Source: Saprospiraceae bacterium (GTDB lineage: Bacteria > Bacteroidota > Bacteroidia > Chitinophagales > Saprospiraceae). From it: a stretch of DNA of 64,000 nucleotides. Positions within the stretch are counted from its first letter, which is position 1, and every line of letters begins with the position of its first letter. Position numbers and translations under genes: made by a program. The notes under the pieces are model-generated. The model made no database searches. It was not told the DNA's origin and saw only the letters and a program-made list of their open reading frames with translations. Positions 8,951-18,464 of this stretch are shown here, in pieces. The DNA is taken from positions 62,001-126,000 of the forward strand of contig JALHOZ010000001.1 of assembly GCA_022842725.1 (NCBI GenBank). The letters are read 5' to 3'.

Positions 8951-8980
8951 AAATAATAAAGGCGACCCGTTTGGGCCGCC
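8951..8980 (-). terminator. Rho-independent terminator of the HU gene
   Basis: The hairpin 8961-8980 has arms GGCG-A-CCC and GGG-C-CGCC around a GTTT loop; on the minus strand it is followed by TTTATTATTT. It lies 34 bases after the HU stop. Confidence 0.75.
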
Positions 8981-9014
8981 TTCGTTGTTTTTCGTTTCCC
9001 TTTTCAGAGAAATA

Positions 9015-9287
9015 TTAGTTGACTGCGTCAGTCAAAGACTTTCCTGCTTTAAACTTAACGGAAGTTTTTGCAGCAATGCTGATGGTTTTACCAGTTGAAG
9101 GGTTTCTTCCTTCTCTTGCAGGTTTGTTAACAGTTGAAAACGTACCAAAACCAACAAATGCAGCTTTATCACCTGCTTTCAATGAATTTTCAATACCACC
9201 GAATACAGCGTCAACAGCATTTCCAGCCTGAGCTTTTGTTATACCTGCTGCTTCAGCAACGGCATTGATTAAATCTCCTTTGTTCAT
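9015..9287 (-). CDS. HU family DNA-binding protein
   Basis: A 90-residue histone-like protein, the usual length for HU. It opens with MNKGDLINAVAEAAGITK, and the DNA-binding arm contains the canonical GRNPSTGK with the intercalating proline. HU dimers bend DNA and compact the nucleoid. An in-frame upstream ATG at 9341 would add 18 residues, but it lies upstream of the -7 box at 9322-9329 and outside the expected transcript, so I set the start at 9287. The gene is monocistronic with its own promoter and terminator. Confidence 0.97.
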   Translation of the reverse strand: MNKGDLINAVAEAAGITKAQAGNAVDAVFGGIENSLKAGDKAAFVGFGTFSTVNKPAREGRNPSTGKTISIAAKTSVKFKAGKSLTDAVN

Positions 9288-9321
9288 TTTTCTAAGATTT
9301 ATGAGTTTAAAATTAAGACTG

Positions 9322-9351
9322 CAAATGTATGTTTTTTTCATATTTCTACAA
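9322..9351 (-). promoter_or_regulatory. Near-ideal Bacteroidota promoter of the HU gene
   Basis: Minus strand: TTG (9349-9351), 19-base spacer, TACATTTG (9322-9329), matching the -33/-7 consensus with ideal spacing. The expected start is near 9315, giving a leader of about 28 bases. Confidence 0.75.
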
Positions 9352-9551
9352 TACTTATGTGTAATTAATTTTAAATTTAGTCGAAAATGCAGTATATTTC
9401 GGTGTTTTCCATGATTTATTTCACGTTTTACATATTTATTTGTTCCTAATGAATTGTTAATGGGTGTTGAATGAGTGATTTCAAATAGTAAAGTTCACAT
9501 TTCGTACAACAACAATTTACCCTGAAATACCGTTTTTTTAAAAAAAGGTAA

Positions 9552-9743
9552 ATGAAATACAGATCTTTTGGTTTTTTCGTATTATTGATAATGGCATCCT
9601 TCACATTAACTTTTCAAAGTTCCTGTAAAGCAAAAGAAGGTTGTGGTCTGGAAGAAAAATACAATAACCCGGACATGAAGTCCAAAGGAGGTAAGTCTAA
9701 CCTTTTTTCAAAAGGTCACCGTAAAAAAATGCGAAGGAGTTAA
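9552..9743 (+). CDS. Small putative lipoprotein
   Basis: A 63-residue protein with a signal peptide (about residues 1-24) and a cysteine at position 25 in FQSSC, a relaxed lipobox. The mature part is about 38 residues: KAKEGCGLEEKYNN, a glycine/lysine stretch and a basic tail ending KKMRRS. Small proteins with this SSCK...GC...KKM outline are common in Bacteroidota and have no assigned role. A purine-rich AAAAAAAGGTAA precedes the ATG. It converges with the TPR gene at 9750. Confidence 0.7.
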   Translation: MKYRSFGFFVLLIMASFTLTFQSSCKAKEGCGLEEKYNNPDMKSKGGKSNLFSKGHRKKMRRS

Positions 9744-9749
9744 GCCAGG

Positions 9750-11570
9750 TTATAAATTTTCACCTCTGAGAATTCTGTATCTTTTTTTAGCTTCTACGGC
9801 ATACGTGCTGCCACTGTAATCCGTATATATTTTTTCATATAGTTGTTTTGCTTTTTCTTTATCCTGAAGAGCTTCTTCATACAATTCAGCAAGTTCGAAT
9901 AAAGCATCATCTGCTTTGATTTCTTCAGGAAATTTTTCAATCAGATTTTCAAGAAGGTTGACAGCTAGGTCAGTTTTCTTTTGTTTTTTATAAATCTGAG
10001 CTTTCAGATACAAAATATCATCTTCCAGTGAATGTTCAGGAAACAAAATTTTTATAGAATCCATGATATCAATGGCCTCTGTATATTTATTCTGAAATAT
10101 GAGTAAGTCTGCTTTGGAAAACATCTGCAAGGTGGTCTCGGTGGTATCGAGACCTAAATTATCCATTACAAAAACAGACATATCGATGGCATCATTGCTG
10201 ATAAGTTTTGAGGTGGCTCCTTTTAATATTTTAAACTGCTCCTGAGCCCATTCAAAATCACCGGCATAATATGAAAGTTTGGCATTTTTGTATCTGGCGT
10301 ATTCGCCTAATGTACCTTCTTTAAAATCTTTATCTACCTGACTGAATAACAAACTGGCTTCCCATCGGTCTCCGCTCATCAGATAATAATCTGCAAGGTT
10401 CAGTTTAGCCTGTGCGACAGATTCTTTGCTGATGCCGCCAAACTCCCTGAGTTCTTCCAGGATTTCAATAGCCAGGATAAGGTTGTTCATATACAACGCT
10501 TCAAATTCGGCATATTCCAGCATCAAACCGGCTGTTTGCGTGTTTTTGCCCATGATTGAAAAAAAATCCTGATATTCTGATTGTAAACTTTGCAGGTCGG
10601 CGGTCGAGTAATCGTATTTGCTGACTACTTTGGCTTTTTTTGCATTCAGGAGACCTCTTCTGGATTCTATATAGTAACTGGAATTTTTAGGGTGATTGGT
10701 TGCGATATACCCAAAACCATCTATAGCACTGTCATAATCTTCATCGTTAAAAGCTATATAGGCTACATTAAATACCCTGACACCGTTTTCTTCAAATTGT
10801 CTGTCGAGCGCTTTTGCCTGACGTAAAGCTTTGCTGTAATCCTTTACGGTAATAAAGGTCCATTGTAACATTTCAGGATATGTAAGGTCATTCGGTTCTT
10901 TTTGAATCAGTTCGTAAAGCTGACTTTGTAATTCCTTGTAATCTTCTGTCTGGAGATAACGTTGCATATTGGATTGAACCGTGTTCAAACGTTGAATGTC
11001 GTTGTTCAGATATTTCAGATTGTGTGCAATCATTTTCGGAATATCACCTTTTCGCCGGTACAACTCTGCCAGATTGTAAGTATAAAGATTTTTGATTTTT
11101 ATCAGGTCTTCTCCTTTCAGATAGGTAGCAATGGCAAAGTCAAGCTTATTTAATTGGCTGAAAGCATTGGCCATTTGGGCTATCTGATTCTGATCGGGAG
11201 ACAGTTTTTCAATACTTTTTTCATATTCTTTGTCTGCTTTTTCTTTTTGTCCGCCCCGTTCATAAATATTTCCCAATGAAATATAAAGCGGCAACTGGTC
11301 CGGAGATTTTTTAATCTCATCTTTCACTACTTTTTCTGCCAAAGTCAGTTCATTGATTTCGATCAGACACTGAACATATCTTCCGAAATAAAAGTAACTG
11401 TTTTTATTTTCATTATACAATGAAAGGTACAATTCTCCAGCTTTTTCATATTCTCCGGTATTGAAGTATTCATTAGCCAGATTGGCTTTTTGAGCACCCT
11501 GACCATATACTTCAGTGGATGAAAAGCCGCATAAAAAAACAAAGAAAAACAGAAAAAGGAATCGGACCAT
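9750..11570 (-). CDS. Large exported TPR protein
   Basis: A 606-residue protein with a signal peptide (about residues 1-23) and many TPR-like helical pairs from residue 30 to the end, for example ANEYFNTGEYEKAGELYL near the start and AELYEEALQDKEKAKQLYEKI near the C-terminus. It is predicted to be a periplasmic scaffold. It starts 45 bases after the giant protease-propeller-barrel gene ends, on the same strand, so the two are likely one operon and may work as a complex at the outer membrane; this is inference from position. Confidence 0.8.
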   Translation of the reverse strand: MVRFLFLFFFVFLCGFSSTEVYGQGAQKANLANEYFNTGEYEKAGELYLSLYNENKNSYFYFGRYVQCLIEINELTLAEKVVKDEIKKSPDQLPLYISLGNIYERGGQKEKADKEYEKSIEKLSPDQNQIAQMANAFSQLNKLDFAIATYLKGEDLIKIKNLYTYNLAELYRRKGDIPKMIAHNLKYLNNDIQRLNTVQSNMQRYLQTEDYKELQSQLYELIQKEPNDLTYPEMLQWTFITVKDYSKALRQAKALDRQFEENGVRVFNVAYIAFNDEDYDSAIDGFGYIATNHPKNSSYYIESRRGLLNAKKAKVVSKYDYSTADLQSLQSEYQDFFSIMGKNTQTAGLMLEYAEFEALYMNNLILAIEILEELREFGGISKESVAQAKLNLADYYLMSGDRWEASLLFSQVDKDFKEGTLGEYARYKNAKLSYYAGDFEWAQEQFKILKGATSKLISNDAIDMSVFVMDNLGLDTTETTLQMFSKADLLIFQNKYTEAIDIMDSIKILFPEHSLEDDILYLKAQIYKKQKKTDLAVNLLENLIEKFPEEIKADDALFELAELYEEALQDKEKAKQLYEKIYTDYSGSTYAVEAKKRYRILRGENL

Positions 11571-11615
11571 AATAAAATATTCACATCATTAACAAAGAGA
11601 ACAAAAAATAAGTTT

Positions 11616-14600
11616 CTACCAACCGGGTATTAAGTTTAAGCCAAACTGGAAGCTGCTTCCCTTTGTAAGAACTCTGGCGTAGTATGGTTCGACGATCAGA
11701 GCACCGAATATATTGATTCTGGCAGAGATTCCGACGGAAGTGAGGATGGAAGGTTTTACATTTTGAAAACCATAAATAACGTTGCCGAATTCATCCACCA
11801 GAATTTGACCGTTTTCATCGCGAACGACTGTATATATTTCCGTACCTGTCCGGAATTGATCAAAATTGTCAAAAGTTACTCCACTGTCTATAAACAGGTT
11901 AATGTCTGATAAAAATCCGCTTGCGTTGATCAGTGCCAATTGTTTTGGTCCGGTAAATGGTAACCGGACTTCGCCGCTCAACATCATAATTTTTGATCCC
12001 AACAACTGTCTGAAGGTGAGGCCCAGACTTTCGAGATCTGCATTGACAATGCCGCCTAATCCTCTCAGGAATCCCATATTGCCCAGATAAAAAGGATATA
12101 CGGAATTGACTTCTTTTTCGAAGCGCAGATAGTTGGTGGATCGAACGGCCAAACTGACCGGTTTCAACCAAAAATATTTTCTGTAATCAGCAAGAACAGC
12201 GGTATAGTTGTCATTGCCAAAAAATTGTTCGACACTAAATCTGAATCTTTGACCTGCAAGCGGCGCTGTAAACCCAAAAAAACTATTATCACCCACCAGA
12301 CCAAAGTTTACATTTCCTCCGAAACCTTTCAGAATGGTGTAGTATTGGTCAAGTTGCAGACTTTCTCCTGTAGGAACTCTTTGCCTGTCAGAACCCACCA
12401 ATCGATATCCTGTAAATTGATTTCCTACATAATAATCATTGTATTCGTCCCATCTGAAAGATCTGTGTGTTCCGGCGATACCGGCTTCCAAGCGCAACGT
12501 GGTACTGAATGGATAGTGTGCAAAAGCGGTCAAACCTTTGTCAAAAACGCGGATAAGATTGGTTTGAGCGGTGACGCCTTCATACAAAACACCATCAATA
12601 ACAGCACCGTTTTCAAAAGACTGAAAGCCCGTTCTCAAAGGAAAATGCATCACGCCGACTCCCCAGGCCACTCTTGAAGATCTGTTGATATAAGAGACCA
12701 TGCCGCCTATGTCGAGAATTTCCCCATTCATCGACAATTGTGAAAAAATCTGATTATCGCCCAGAATATCACTGAAAATCATGGCAATACCACCACCCAT
12801 TCCGACATTATTATTAAATGATCCTGTGTTGGTTCCTACACCTACCATACCTGCACCTCCGGTAATATAGTCCAGTTTAAAATGAGGTTTGTAATTGACG
12901 TTTTTGGCATACAATGTATCCAAAGCGCTACGGTTGTTTATATTTCTGAAATGATTGCCAACAATATCATTTGTCAGGTTTTGTAACGGAGGTAAAGAAC
13001 CTTTGGTCAGATCGACGGATTTCAGGTCAGAAACCGGGATTTTAACCAGTCTTTCCGTATTGCTTTGATAGATGGTATATTCACTGTTGTAATAATGTGT
13101 AAATACAACCCTGTCTCTTTTGGTACTTGCAGACAACATAGGAGAGTGTCCTGAAATGCCACTGAGACCGGTCAGTATTTCTGTTCGTTGAAATACGGTG
13201 CCTGAAGCCATATCATAAGTATACAAATTGCGGAAGCCGTCTCTGTCACTGACGAAATAAATATTACCCTCATGATCAAAGGTCGGATTCAGATTGTCAG
13301 CACCAAAAAATACATCCAAAACCCGGATTTGCCTTGAATCCACATTCATTAATGCGATATCGAAAGAATATCTGCCGTTTTTGCGACCTTCATCTACGGA
13401 CCTTCTGTCATAACAAAAGGCCATCGTCATACCATCCGGTGAAAAAGATATCATATTTTCACTATAGATATCGAAGGTGATTTGTTCGGTCTTTTTGGAT
13501 TTGAGGTTGTATTTATAAATATCTGTCTGGCCGTTTACCAGACCGGAAACGTAAATATCTTTGCCATCAGGGCTGAAGACCGGATTTGCAAAAGCCGGAA
13601 CTCCGGGAATTTCAATTGTTTCGAGTGTTTTCCCTTTAGAGACGTCGGACATAACAATCACATTATTTCCCTTTTTGACTCCTACATAAATAAATGTTTC
13701 ACTATCCGGAGACCAGGATCCTGCTGATTCCATGACATTGATATAGTCAAGGTCACCATTAGAGGCATTGGAAGAAACTTTGCGGATGATGTCCCCTTTT
13801 TGAGCGTCAGCAAGATAAAGATCAGTGGTAAAAACGTTTTTTTCAGACAGGAAAATCAAATATTTTCCATTGGGGCTGATGGAGGGAGAAAGATTCATTC
13901 TGCCGCCGTTTTCGCTGCTGATTAATTTTTTACCCTGAGGTTTTTCTTTGTTGTCGCCCAAATTGTACAATTCTTTGAGGTTTCTGTGCCAGGCATTGGT
14001 TATGGTTTTGGTATTCACACCCAAGGCATCGATAAAACCAAGTTCAAGGCCATATTTTGCCGTACTGATAAAAAGGTCATTTAATTTGTCATCACCGAAA
14101 GTACCACCAATAAAAGCGATCAGGGAATGACCGTATCTGTAAGGAAAATACCGGAAGTCATTCATTTTATCGATGGGAGGCAGATTATTATTGAGAATAG
14201 CATCCCGCATCCACATGGCGGTAAAAGGATCAATACGGGACAATGAAAAATATTCCGCCATTCCTTCAATCATCCAAAGCGGAAGGTTTGCCAATGAATT
14301 GAGGTTTGTCGAATCACCTGATTGAATATTATTAAACTGAAAAGCATGAACCAATTCGTGGGCCAGGACGTGATGGGTTGCCTGATTTGAAAATGCAAGC
14401 GGCATGACCACTCTGTTTTTAAGGGCTTCTGTAACTCCACCGGTACCGATACCAATTTGACCTGATATGGTATTGGTTTGTTGAAAATCGGCATGATCAT
14501 TATAAAAAATGATCGGATTTTTAAACAGGATATCTTCTTTAAATATGTTTTTATGGTTTTGATACCATTGTTGAGATGCTGCAGAAAGTCGGGTGACTAC

Positions 14601-14756
14601 TTCAGGATTTTTGATATAATGATGAATTTTGAAGTTGGTCGTTTCGACTACTTTGAAGTCAAAATTTTGGTAAACAGGTTTATTTCTACCAAAATTCTGT
14701 GCCTGTAAGACAAAGCTGCATAAGATAAATGCAAGAACAAAAGTGATTTTTTGCAT
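11616..14756 (-). CDS. HExxH protease/TolB-propeller/outer-membrane barrel protein
   Basis: A 1046-residue three-part protein. After a signal peptide (1-20) comes a peptidase MA-like gluzincin domain (about 35-270) with HELVH at 133-137 and the downstream glutamate in IEGMAEY (E164). Next is a TolB-like WD40/PD40 beta-propeller (about 285-600) with repeated SPDGK, SPDSE and DHEGNIYFVSDRDG blades. The last 400 residues alternate aromatic and Gly-rich strands (FLRGLGG, EVRLPFTGP, FIDSGVTFD), like a surface-antigen (Omp85-type) barrel, ending in W. All zinc-site residues are intact. Such proteins are known in Bacteroidota but their substrate is not. Likely co-transcribed with the TPR protein downstream. 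Confidence 0.8.
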   Translation of the reverse strand: MQKITFVLAFILCSFVLQAQNFGRNKPVYQNFDFKVVETTNFKIHHYIKNPEVVTRLSAASQQWYQNHKNIFKEDILFKNPIIFYNDHADFQQTNTISGQIGIGTGGVTEALKNRVVMPLAFSNQATHHVLAHELVHAFQFNNIQSGDSTNLNSLANLPLWMIEGMAEYFSLSRIDPFTAMWMRDAILNNNLPPIDKMNDFRYFPYRYGHSLIAFIGGTFGDDKLNDLFISTAKYGLELGFIDALGVNTKTITNAWHRNLKELYNLGDNKEKPQGKKLISSENGGRMNLSPSISPNGKYLIFLSEKNVFTTDLYLADAQKGDIIRKVSSNASNGDLDYINVMESAGSWSPDSETFIYVGVKKGNNVIVMSDVSKGKTLETIEIPGVPAFANPVFSPDGKDIYVSGLVNGQTDIYKYNLKSKKTEQITFDIYSENMISFSPDGMTMAFCYDRRSVDEGRKNGRYSFDIALMNVDSRQIRVLDVFFGADNLNPTFDHEGNIYFVSDRDGFRNLYTYDMASGTVFQRTEILTGLSGISGHSPMLSASTKRDRVVFTHYYNSEYTIYQSNTERLVKIPVSDLKSVDLTKGSLPPLQNLTNDIVGNHFRNINNRSALDTLYAKNVNYKPHFKLDYITGGAGMVGVGTNTGSFNNNVGMGGGIAMIFSDILGDNQIFSQLSMNGEILDIGGMVSYINRSSRVAWGVGVMHFPLRTGFQSFENGAVIDGVLYEGVTAQTNLIRVFDKGLTAFAHYPFSTTLRLEAGIAGTHRSFRWDEYNDYYVGNQFTGYRLVGSDRQRVPTGESLQLDQYYTILKGFGGNVNFGLVGDNSFFGFTAPLAGQRFRFSVEQFFGNDNYTAVLADYRKYFWLKPVSLAVRSTNYLRFEKEVNSVYPFYLGNMGFLRGLGGIVNADLESLGLTFRQLLGSKIMMLSGEVRLPFTGPKQLALINASGFLSDINLFIDSGVTFDNFDQFRTGTEIYTVVRDENGQILVDEFGNVIYGFQNVKPSILTSVGISARINIFGALIVEPYYARVLTKGSSFQFGLNLIPGW

Positions 14757-14800
14757 GATAATAAATTTTGTCTGCTTTACGATGGATATTATGAAGACAA

Positions 14801-14808
14801 CAAAAATA
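14801..14808 (-). promoter_or_regulatory. -7 box of the protease-propeller operon
   Basis: Minus strand TATTTTTG, an exact TAnnTTTG match, 44 bases upstream of the ATG. No -33 TTG at the expected distance. Confidence 0.35.
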
Positions 14809-15159
14809 AGACGGCAAGGTATGTTTGTTGATTATAATAATAACGTAAAAAATGAAAAAAGTTTGTGGAATCGCTTCATTTTGACAAAGTTGTGGATTTT
14901 TGTCAGAACAAGGAGGAGAATCATCTCAAAAAATTTAGGGAGTTGGGATAAAAAAACTCAAAAAAGCCAGGAAGACATCAGAAAAAAGTGGCATAAACAA
15001 ACTGTTAGTATAATTATTTTGAAAAAAAATTAATAAATCATTAACACGACGATATTTTATAAAGCATTGATATTGAATTATATGTATAAAAAATGGTTGT
15101 TATAGTGTTTAATCAGAAAGAATGAATGTTAAAAAACAGTTAATTATTTGCTGATTTTA

Positions 15160-15191
15160 TTTGGATAATAAGTGGCTGTGCTATTATTTTG
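15160..15191 (+). promoter_or_regulatory. Putative promoter of the susC-susD pair
   Basis: TTTG at 15160-15163, a 20-base spacer and TTATTTTG at 15184-15191 (one mismatch to TAnnTTTG). The start would be near 15198, giving a leader of about 48 bases to the ATG at 15246. Confidence 0.45.
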
Positions 15192-15245
15192 GCTTTTTAT
15201 TTTACTTTTTACAACAATTTATTTAATAACAAAACACAAATTAGT

Positions 15246-18200
15246 ATGAAACAAGTCGTATTTTCATTACTGGTCGTAATGTTTTCGGTCAGTATGACGT
15301 ATGCACAATCGAGGGTTACCGGGAAGGTGACCGATGTTGCCGGAGAGGCATTGATTGGAGCCAGCGTTACCGTTAAAGAAAATCCAACCGTAGGAACCAT
15401 CACTGATGTAGATGGTATGTATGAGATGGTAATTCCTTCAGGAGGGCAAACTTTGGTATTTTCCTATACGGGATACAATACCAAAGAGATGGCCATCGGA
15501 GGAGCATCAGTAGTCAATATTTCTCTCGAAGAAGGGAAGTTATTAGATGAAGTGGTCGTAACGGCATTGGGTATTCGTAAAGACAAGGCCAACATCGGTT
15601 ACTCAGTAGGTCAGGTAAATGAAGAGGATCTGAAAGTTGCCCGTGCGACAAACCTTACCAACTCATTGGTTGGAAAGGTTGCAGGAGTGCGTACCACTGG
15701 TTCAGGGGGTTCATTTACAGGATCCAGTATTATTGTCAGAGGTTTTACCACATTTTTAGGATCTAATCAGCCTTTGATGGTAATAGACGGGATTCCAATA
15801 GATAATTCCGGGGGTAATACACCATTACAGGCTGGATCTTCTTTATCCAACAGAGCCATTGATATTAACCAGGAAGACATTGAAAGTATCAGTGTTTTGA
15901 AAGGTGCAGGAGCAACAACTTTGTATGGTTCCAGAGGAGCAGCCGGAGTTATCCTAATCACCACCAAAAAAGGAAAAAAGAATCAAAAGAATTCCATTAA
16001 TTATAATGTGAACTTTGCATTTCAGGAAGTAAACAGAATGCCGGACTATCAGAACACTTATGGTCAGGGTGTGGGAGGTAACTTTAATCCTGTAGCAATC
16101 AGTTCGTGGGGACCAAGAATGGATGGAAGAAGAGTTGCATTGCCGGCAGCTTATCAGCAAGCAGGTGTAGGAGACTCTGTATCATTTGTTGCTCATCCTG
16201 ATAATGTAGCTGACTTATTCAGAAGAGGATCCAATATGCAACATAACCTGAGTTTTCAGGGAGGTACCGATAAATCATCATACAGATTATCTTTAGGTTA
16301 TCTCGATGATCAGGGAGTTTTGGACAATAACAGATTAAAAAGATATAATGTCACTTTGAACTCAAACCACGAGATTACCAGCAGACTTACTGCAGGTTTG
16401 AATGTAACCTATTCTAACAACAGTTCTCAAAGAACATTGCAAGGAAACCAATTGTCAAATCCATTATTCAGATCATGGTTTACTCCAAGGTCTTGGGATT
16501 TAACAGGATTGCCTAATCAGGATGCGGCCGGGAATCAGTTGCACTATGACCCAATTGTGGACAATCCATATTGGACAATTAACAATAATTTAAATGATGA
16601 CAACATTGACCGTGTCATCGGAAATATCAATCTAAGGTATAAATTAAACTCCTGGATTAATGCAGAGTATAAATTAGGAGTAGATAATTTTTCTTACTTC
16701 AGAAGTGCTTATGACCAAATCGGTATCCGGGGTGGAGGTAGTACTCAGAACGGACCTACAGGAGGAATCCGTGAATTTCGGGATATTGTAAGAAATATGA
16801 ACTCATTTTTGTCAATTACAGGCCAAAAATCACTTACAGATGATCTTGAAATGATCTTTTTGATTGGACAGGAGACTGTTTCAGACAGAAGACATAATTC
16901 AGACATTATTGGTAGAAATTTGATTGTAAGAGATTTAAGAAATTTAACAGCCAATACCACAGCTTATAATCCAACTTTTTCAATTGAGCAAAGAAGAATC
17001 ATTGGTTTGTTAGGAAATCTTACAACCATTTATAAAAACTTTGCAACGCTTGACCTTTCATTGAGAAATGACTGGAATTCTACATTACCTCAATCAGCCA
17101 ATTCTTATTTGTATTATTCAGCTGCAGTTTCAGTAAACTTGCTTGAGGCGGTACCATCATTAAAATCAGATAATTTTAATGAATTGAAGTTGAGAAGTAA
17201 TTATGGTAGAACAGGAAAAGGTGGAGACTTTTTATATGCAACCGATTCCTATTTCAGTTCTGCCAACCCTGCTGATGGTTTTGGTCCAAACATTCAATTC
17301 CCTTTTAACGGACTTGCAGGTTATACTTTGAACAATACAGCCGGTAATCCGGAATTAAGACCTGAATTTACCAATTCTTTTGAGGTAGGTTTTGATTTGA
17401 GTTTGTTCAAAAACAGATTAAAATTTGATGTTACTAAATACTGGCAAAATACCACCGATGTAATTTTCAGTGTTCCTAATTCATCAGCAGCAGGTATCTC
17501 TGCAGTATTTTTGAATGCAGGGGAATTAAATACAGACGGATGGGAAGTCGGAATGACGGTTGTTCCGGTACAAACGAAAAACTTTACCTGGACAACTAAT
17601 GTTAATTTTACCCAATATCAATCTATAGTTGGTAAACTGGCTAACGGTGTTCAGAATATCTTTTTAGGTGGATTTACAACACCGAATATCCGATTGGTTG
17701 AAGGTGAAGAATACGGACAAATTTACGGTAATGATTATTTAAGAGACGATCAGGGCAGAATGTTGTTAACAGCAGCCGGATTGCCACGAGTAACACCTAA
17801 TGTTGTCCAGATTGGTAATCCAAATCCTGATTTTACAGTCGGTATCAACAATAATTTTTCTTACGGAGGATTTAATCTGAATGTATTGTTGGACATCAAA
17901 GAAGGTGGTGATATCTATTCCAGAAATTTAGCTGACCTTCAAAGAAACGGGGTTGTATCTGAAACAGCAGAGTTTGACCGATTTAACGCGGATGGTACCT
18001 TGGCAAAACCATATATATTTGAAGGGGTTCTTCCTGATGGAACAGAAAACCTTGCTTCAAATCCAAATGCAGTTAAGGTTACAGCGGAACAATATTGGGG
18101 TAATAGTGGTAAATTTTTGGCAGCAAGAGGTTTTATCTTTGATGCTTCATGGTTTAGAGTCCGTGAAGCTGCTTTAACCTATTCATTACCTAAATCAATG

Positions 18201-18389
18201 TTAAAAAATTCATTCCTTGGCAATGTTGAAATCGGTATATTCGGTAGAAATCTGTTCCTCCATGCACCTGGTTATCCGCATCTCGATCCTGAGCAAAACG
18301 CTTTAGGTATCAATAATGCGCAAGGTTTGGAATTTAATGCTCTTCCACAAATGAGGTCATTCGGAGCAAACCTAAATGTAACATTTTAA
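15246..18389 (+). CDS. SusC/RagA-type TonB-dependent outer-membrane transporter
   Basis: A 1047-residue protein: signal peptide (1-21, ending TYAQ), CarboxypepD_reg-like domain (SRVTGKVTDVAGEALIGASV onward, to about residue 95), the SusC signature DEVVVTALG, a plug domain (about 115-225, with PLMVIDGIPIDN), then a 22-strand-type barrel to the C-terminal strand ending NLNVTF. SusC proteins import oligosaccharides or peptides together with a SusD lipoprotein, which follows 75 bases downstream. I start it at 15246 because the 19 residues before it are not signal-like and precede the expected transcript. The substrate is unknown: no hydrolase or regulator gene sits next to the pair. Confidence 0.95.
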   Translation: MKQVVFSLLVVMFSVSMTYAQSRVTGKVTDVAGEALIGASVTVKENPTVGTITDVDGMYEMVIPSGGQTLVFSYTGYNTKEMAIGGASVVNISLEEGKLLDEVVVTALGIRKDKANIGYSVGQVNEEDLKVARATNLTNSLVGKVAGVRTTGSGGSFTGSSIIVRGFTTFLGSNQPLMVIDGIPIDNSGGNTPLQAGSSLSNRAIDINQEDIESISVLKGAGATTLYGSRGAAGVILITTKKGKKNQKNSINYNVNFAFQEVNRMPDYQNTYGQGVGGNFNPVAISSWGPRMDGRRVALPAAYQQAGVGDSVSFVAHPDNVADLFRRGSNMQHNLSFQGGTDKSSYRLSLGYLDDQGVLDNNRLKRYNVTLNSNHEITSRLTAGLNVTYSNNSSQRTLQGNQLSNPLFRSWFTPRSWDLTGLPNQDAAGNQLHYDPIVDNPYWTINNNLNDDNIDRVIGNINLRYKLNSWINAEYKLGVDNFSYFRSAYDQIGIRGGGSTQNGPTGGIREFRDIVRNMNSFLSITGQKSLTDDLEMIFLIGQETVSDRRHNSDIIGRNLIVRDLRNLTANTTAYNPTFSIEQRRIIGLLGNLTTIYKNFATLDLSLRNDWNSTLPQSANSYLYYSAAVSVNLLEAVPSLKSDNFNELKLRSNYGRTGKGGDFLYATDSYFSSANPADGFGPNIQFPFNGLAGYTLNNTAGNPELRPEFTNSFEVGFDLSLFKNRLKFDVTKYWQNTTDVIFSVPNSSAAGISAVFLNAGELNTDGWEVGMTVVPVQTKNFTWTTNVNFTQYQSIVGKLANGVQNIFLGGFTTPNIRLVEGEEYGQIYGNDYLRDDQGRMLLTAAGLPRVTPNVVQIGNPNPDFTVGINNNFSYGGFNLNVLLDIKEGGDIYSRNLADLQRNGVVSETAEFDRFNADGTLAKPYIFEGVLPDGTENLASNPNAVKVTAEQYWGNSGKFLAARGFIFDASWFRVREAALTYSLPKSMLKNSFLGNVEIGIFGRNLFLHAPGYPHLDPEQNALGINNAQGLEFNALPQMRSFGANLNVTF

Positions 18390-18464
18390 TGTATAAAAGG
18401 CTTAATAACGCATTGAGTATAAATGTAAGAAGAGCTAAATTTTTTAACAAATAATAATTTTACA

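Larger units (their letters stand above)
14757..15245. other. Divergent intergenic region
   Basis: 489 bases between the protease-propeller gene (minus) and SusC (plus). A short frame at 14743-15033 has no family resemblance and overlaps the minus-strand gene start, so I do not call it. The region is very AT-rich and holds a putative promoter on each strand (14801-14808 and 15160-15191). Nothing else was seen. Confidence 0.6.

Noticed and set aside
9288-9341. 18-residue N-terminal extension of HU
   Set aside because: The in-frame ATG at 9341 lies upstream of the -7 box and outside the expected transcript, and HU normally has 90 residues.
12225-12677. 150-residue plus-strand frame inside the protease-propeller gene
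   Set aside because: It is antisense to a well-supported gene and has no recognisable motif.
14743-15033. 96-residue plus-strand frame
   Set aside because: It overlaps the start of the protease-propeller gene, has no family resemblance, and its AT-rich, Lys/Arg/Ile-rich composition matches chance coding of intergenic DNA.
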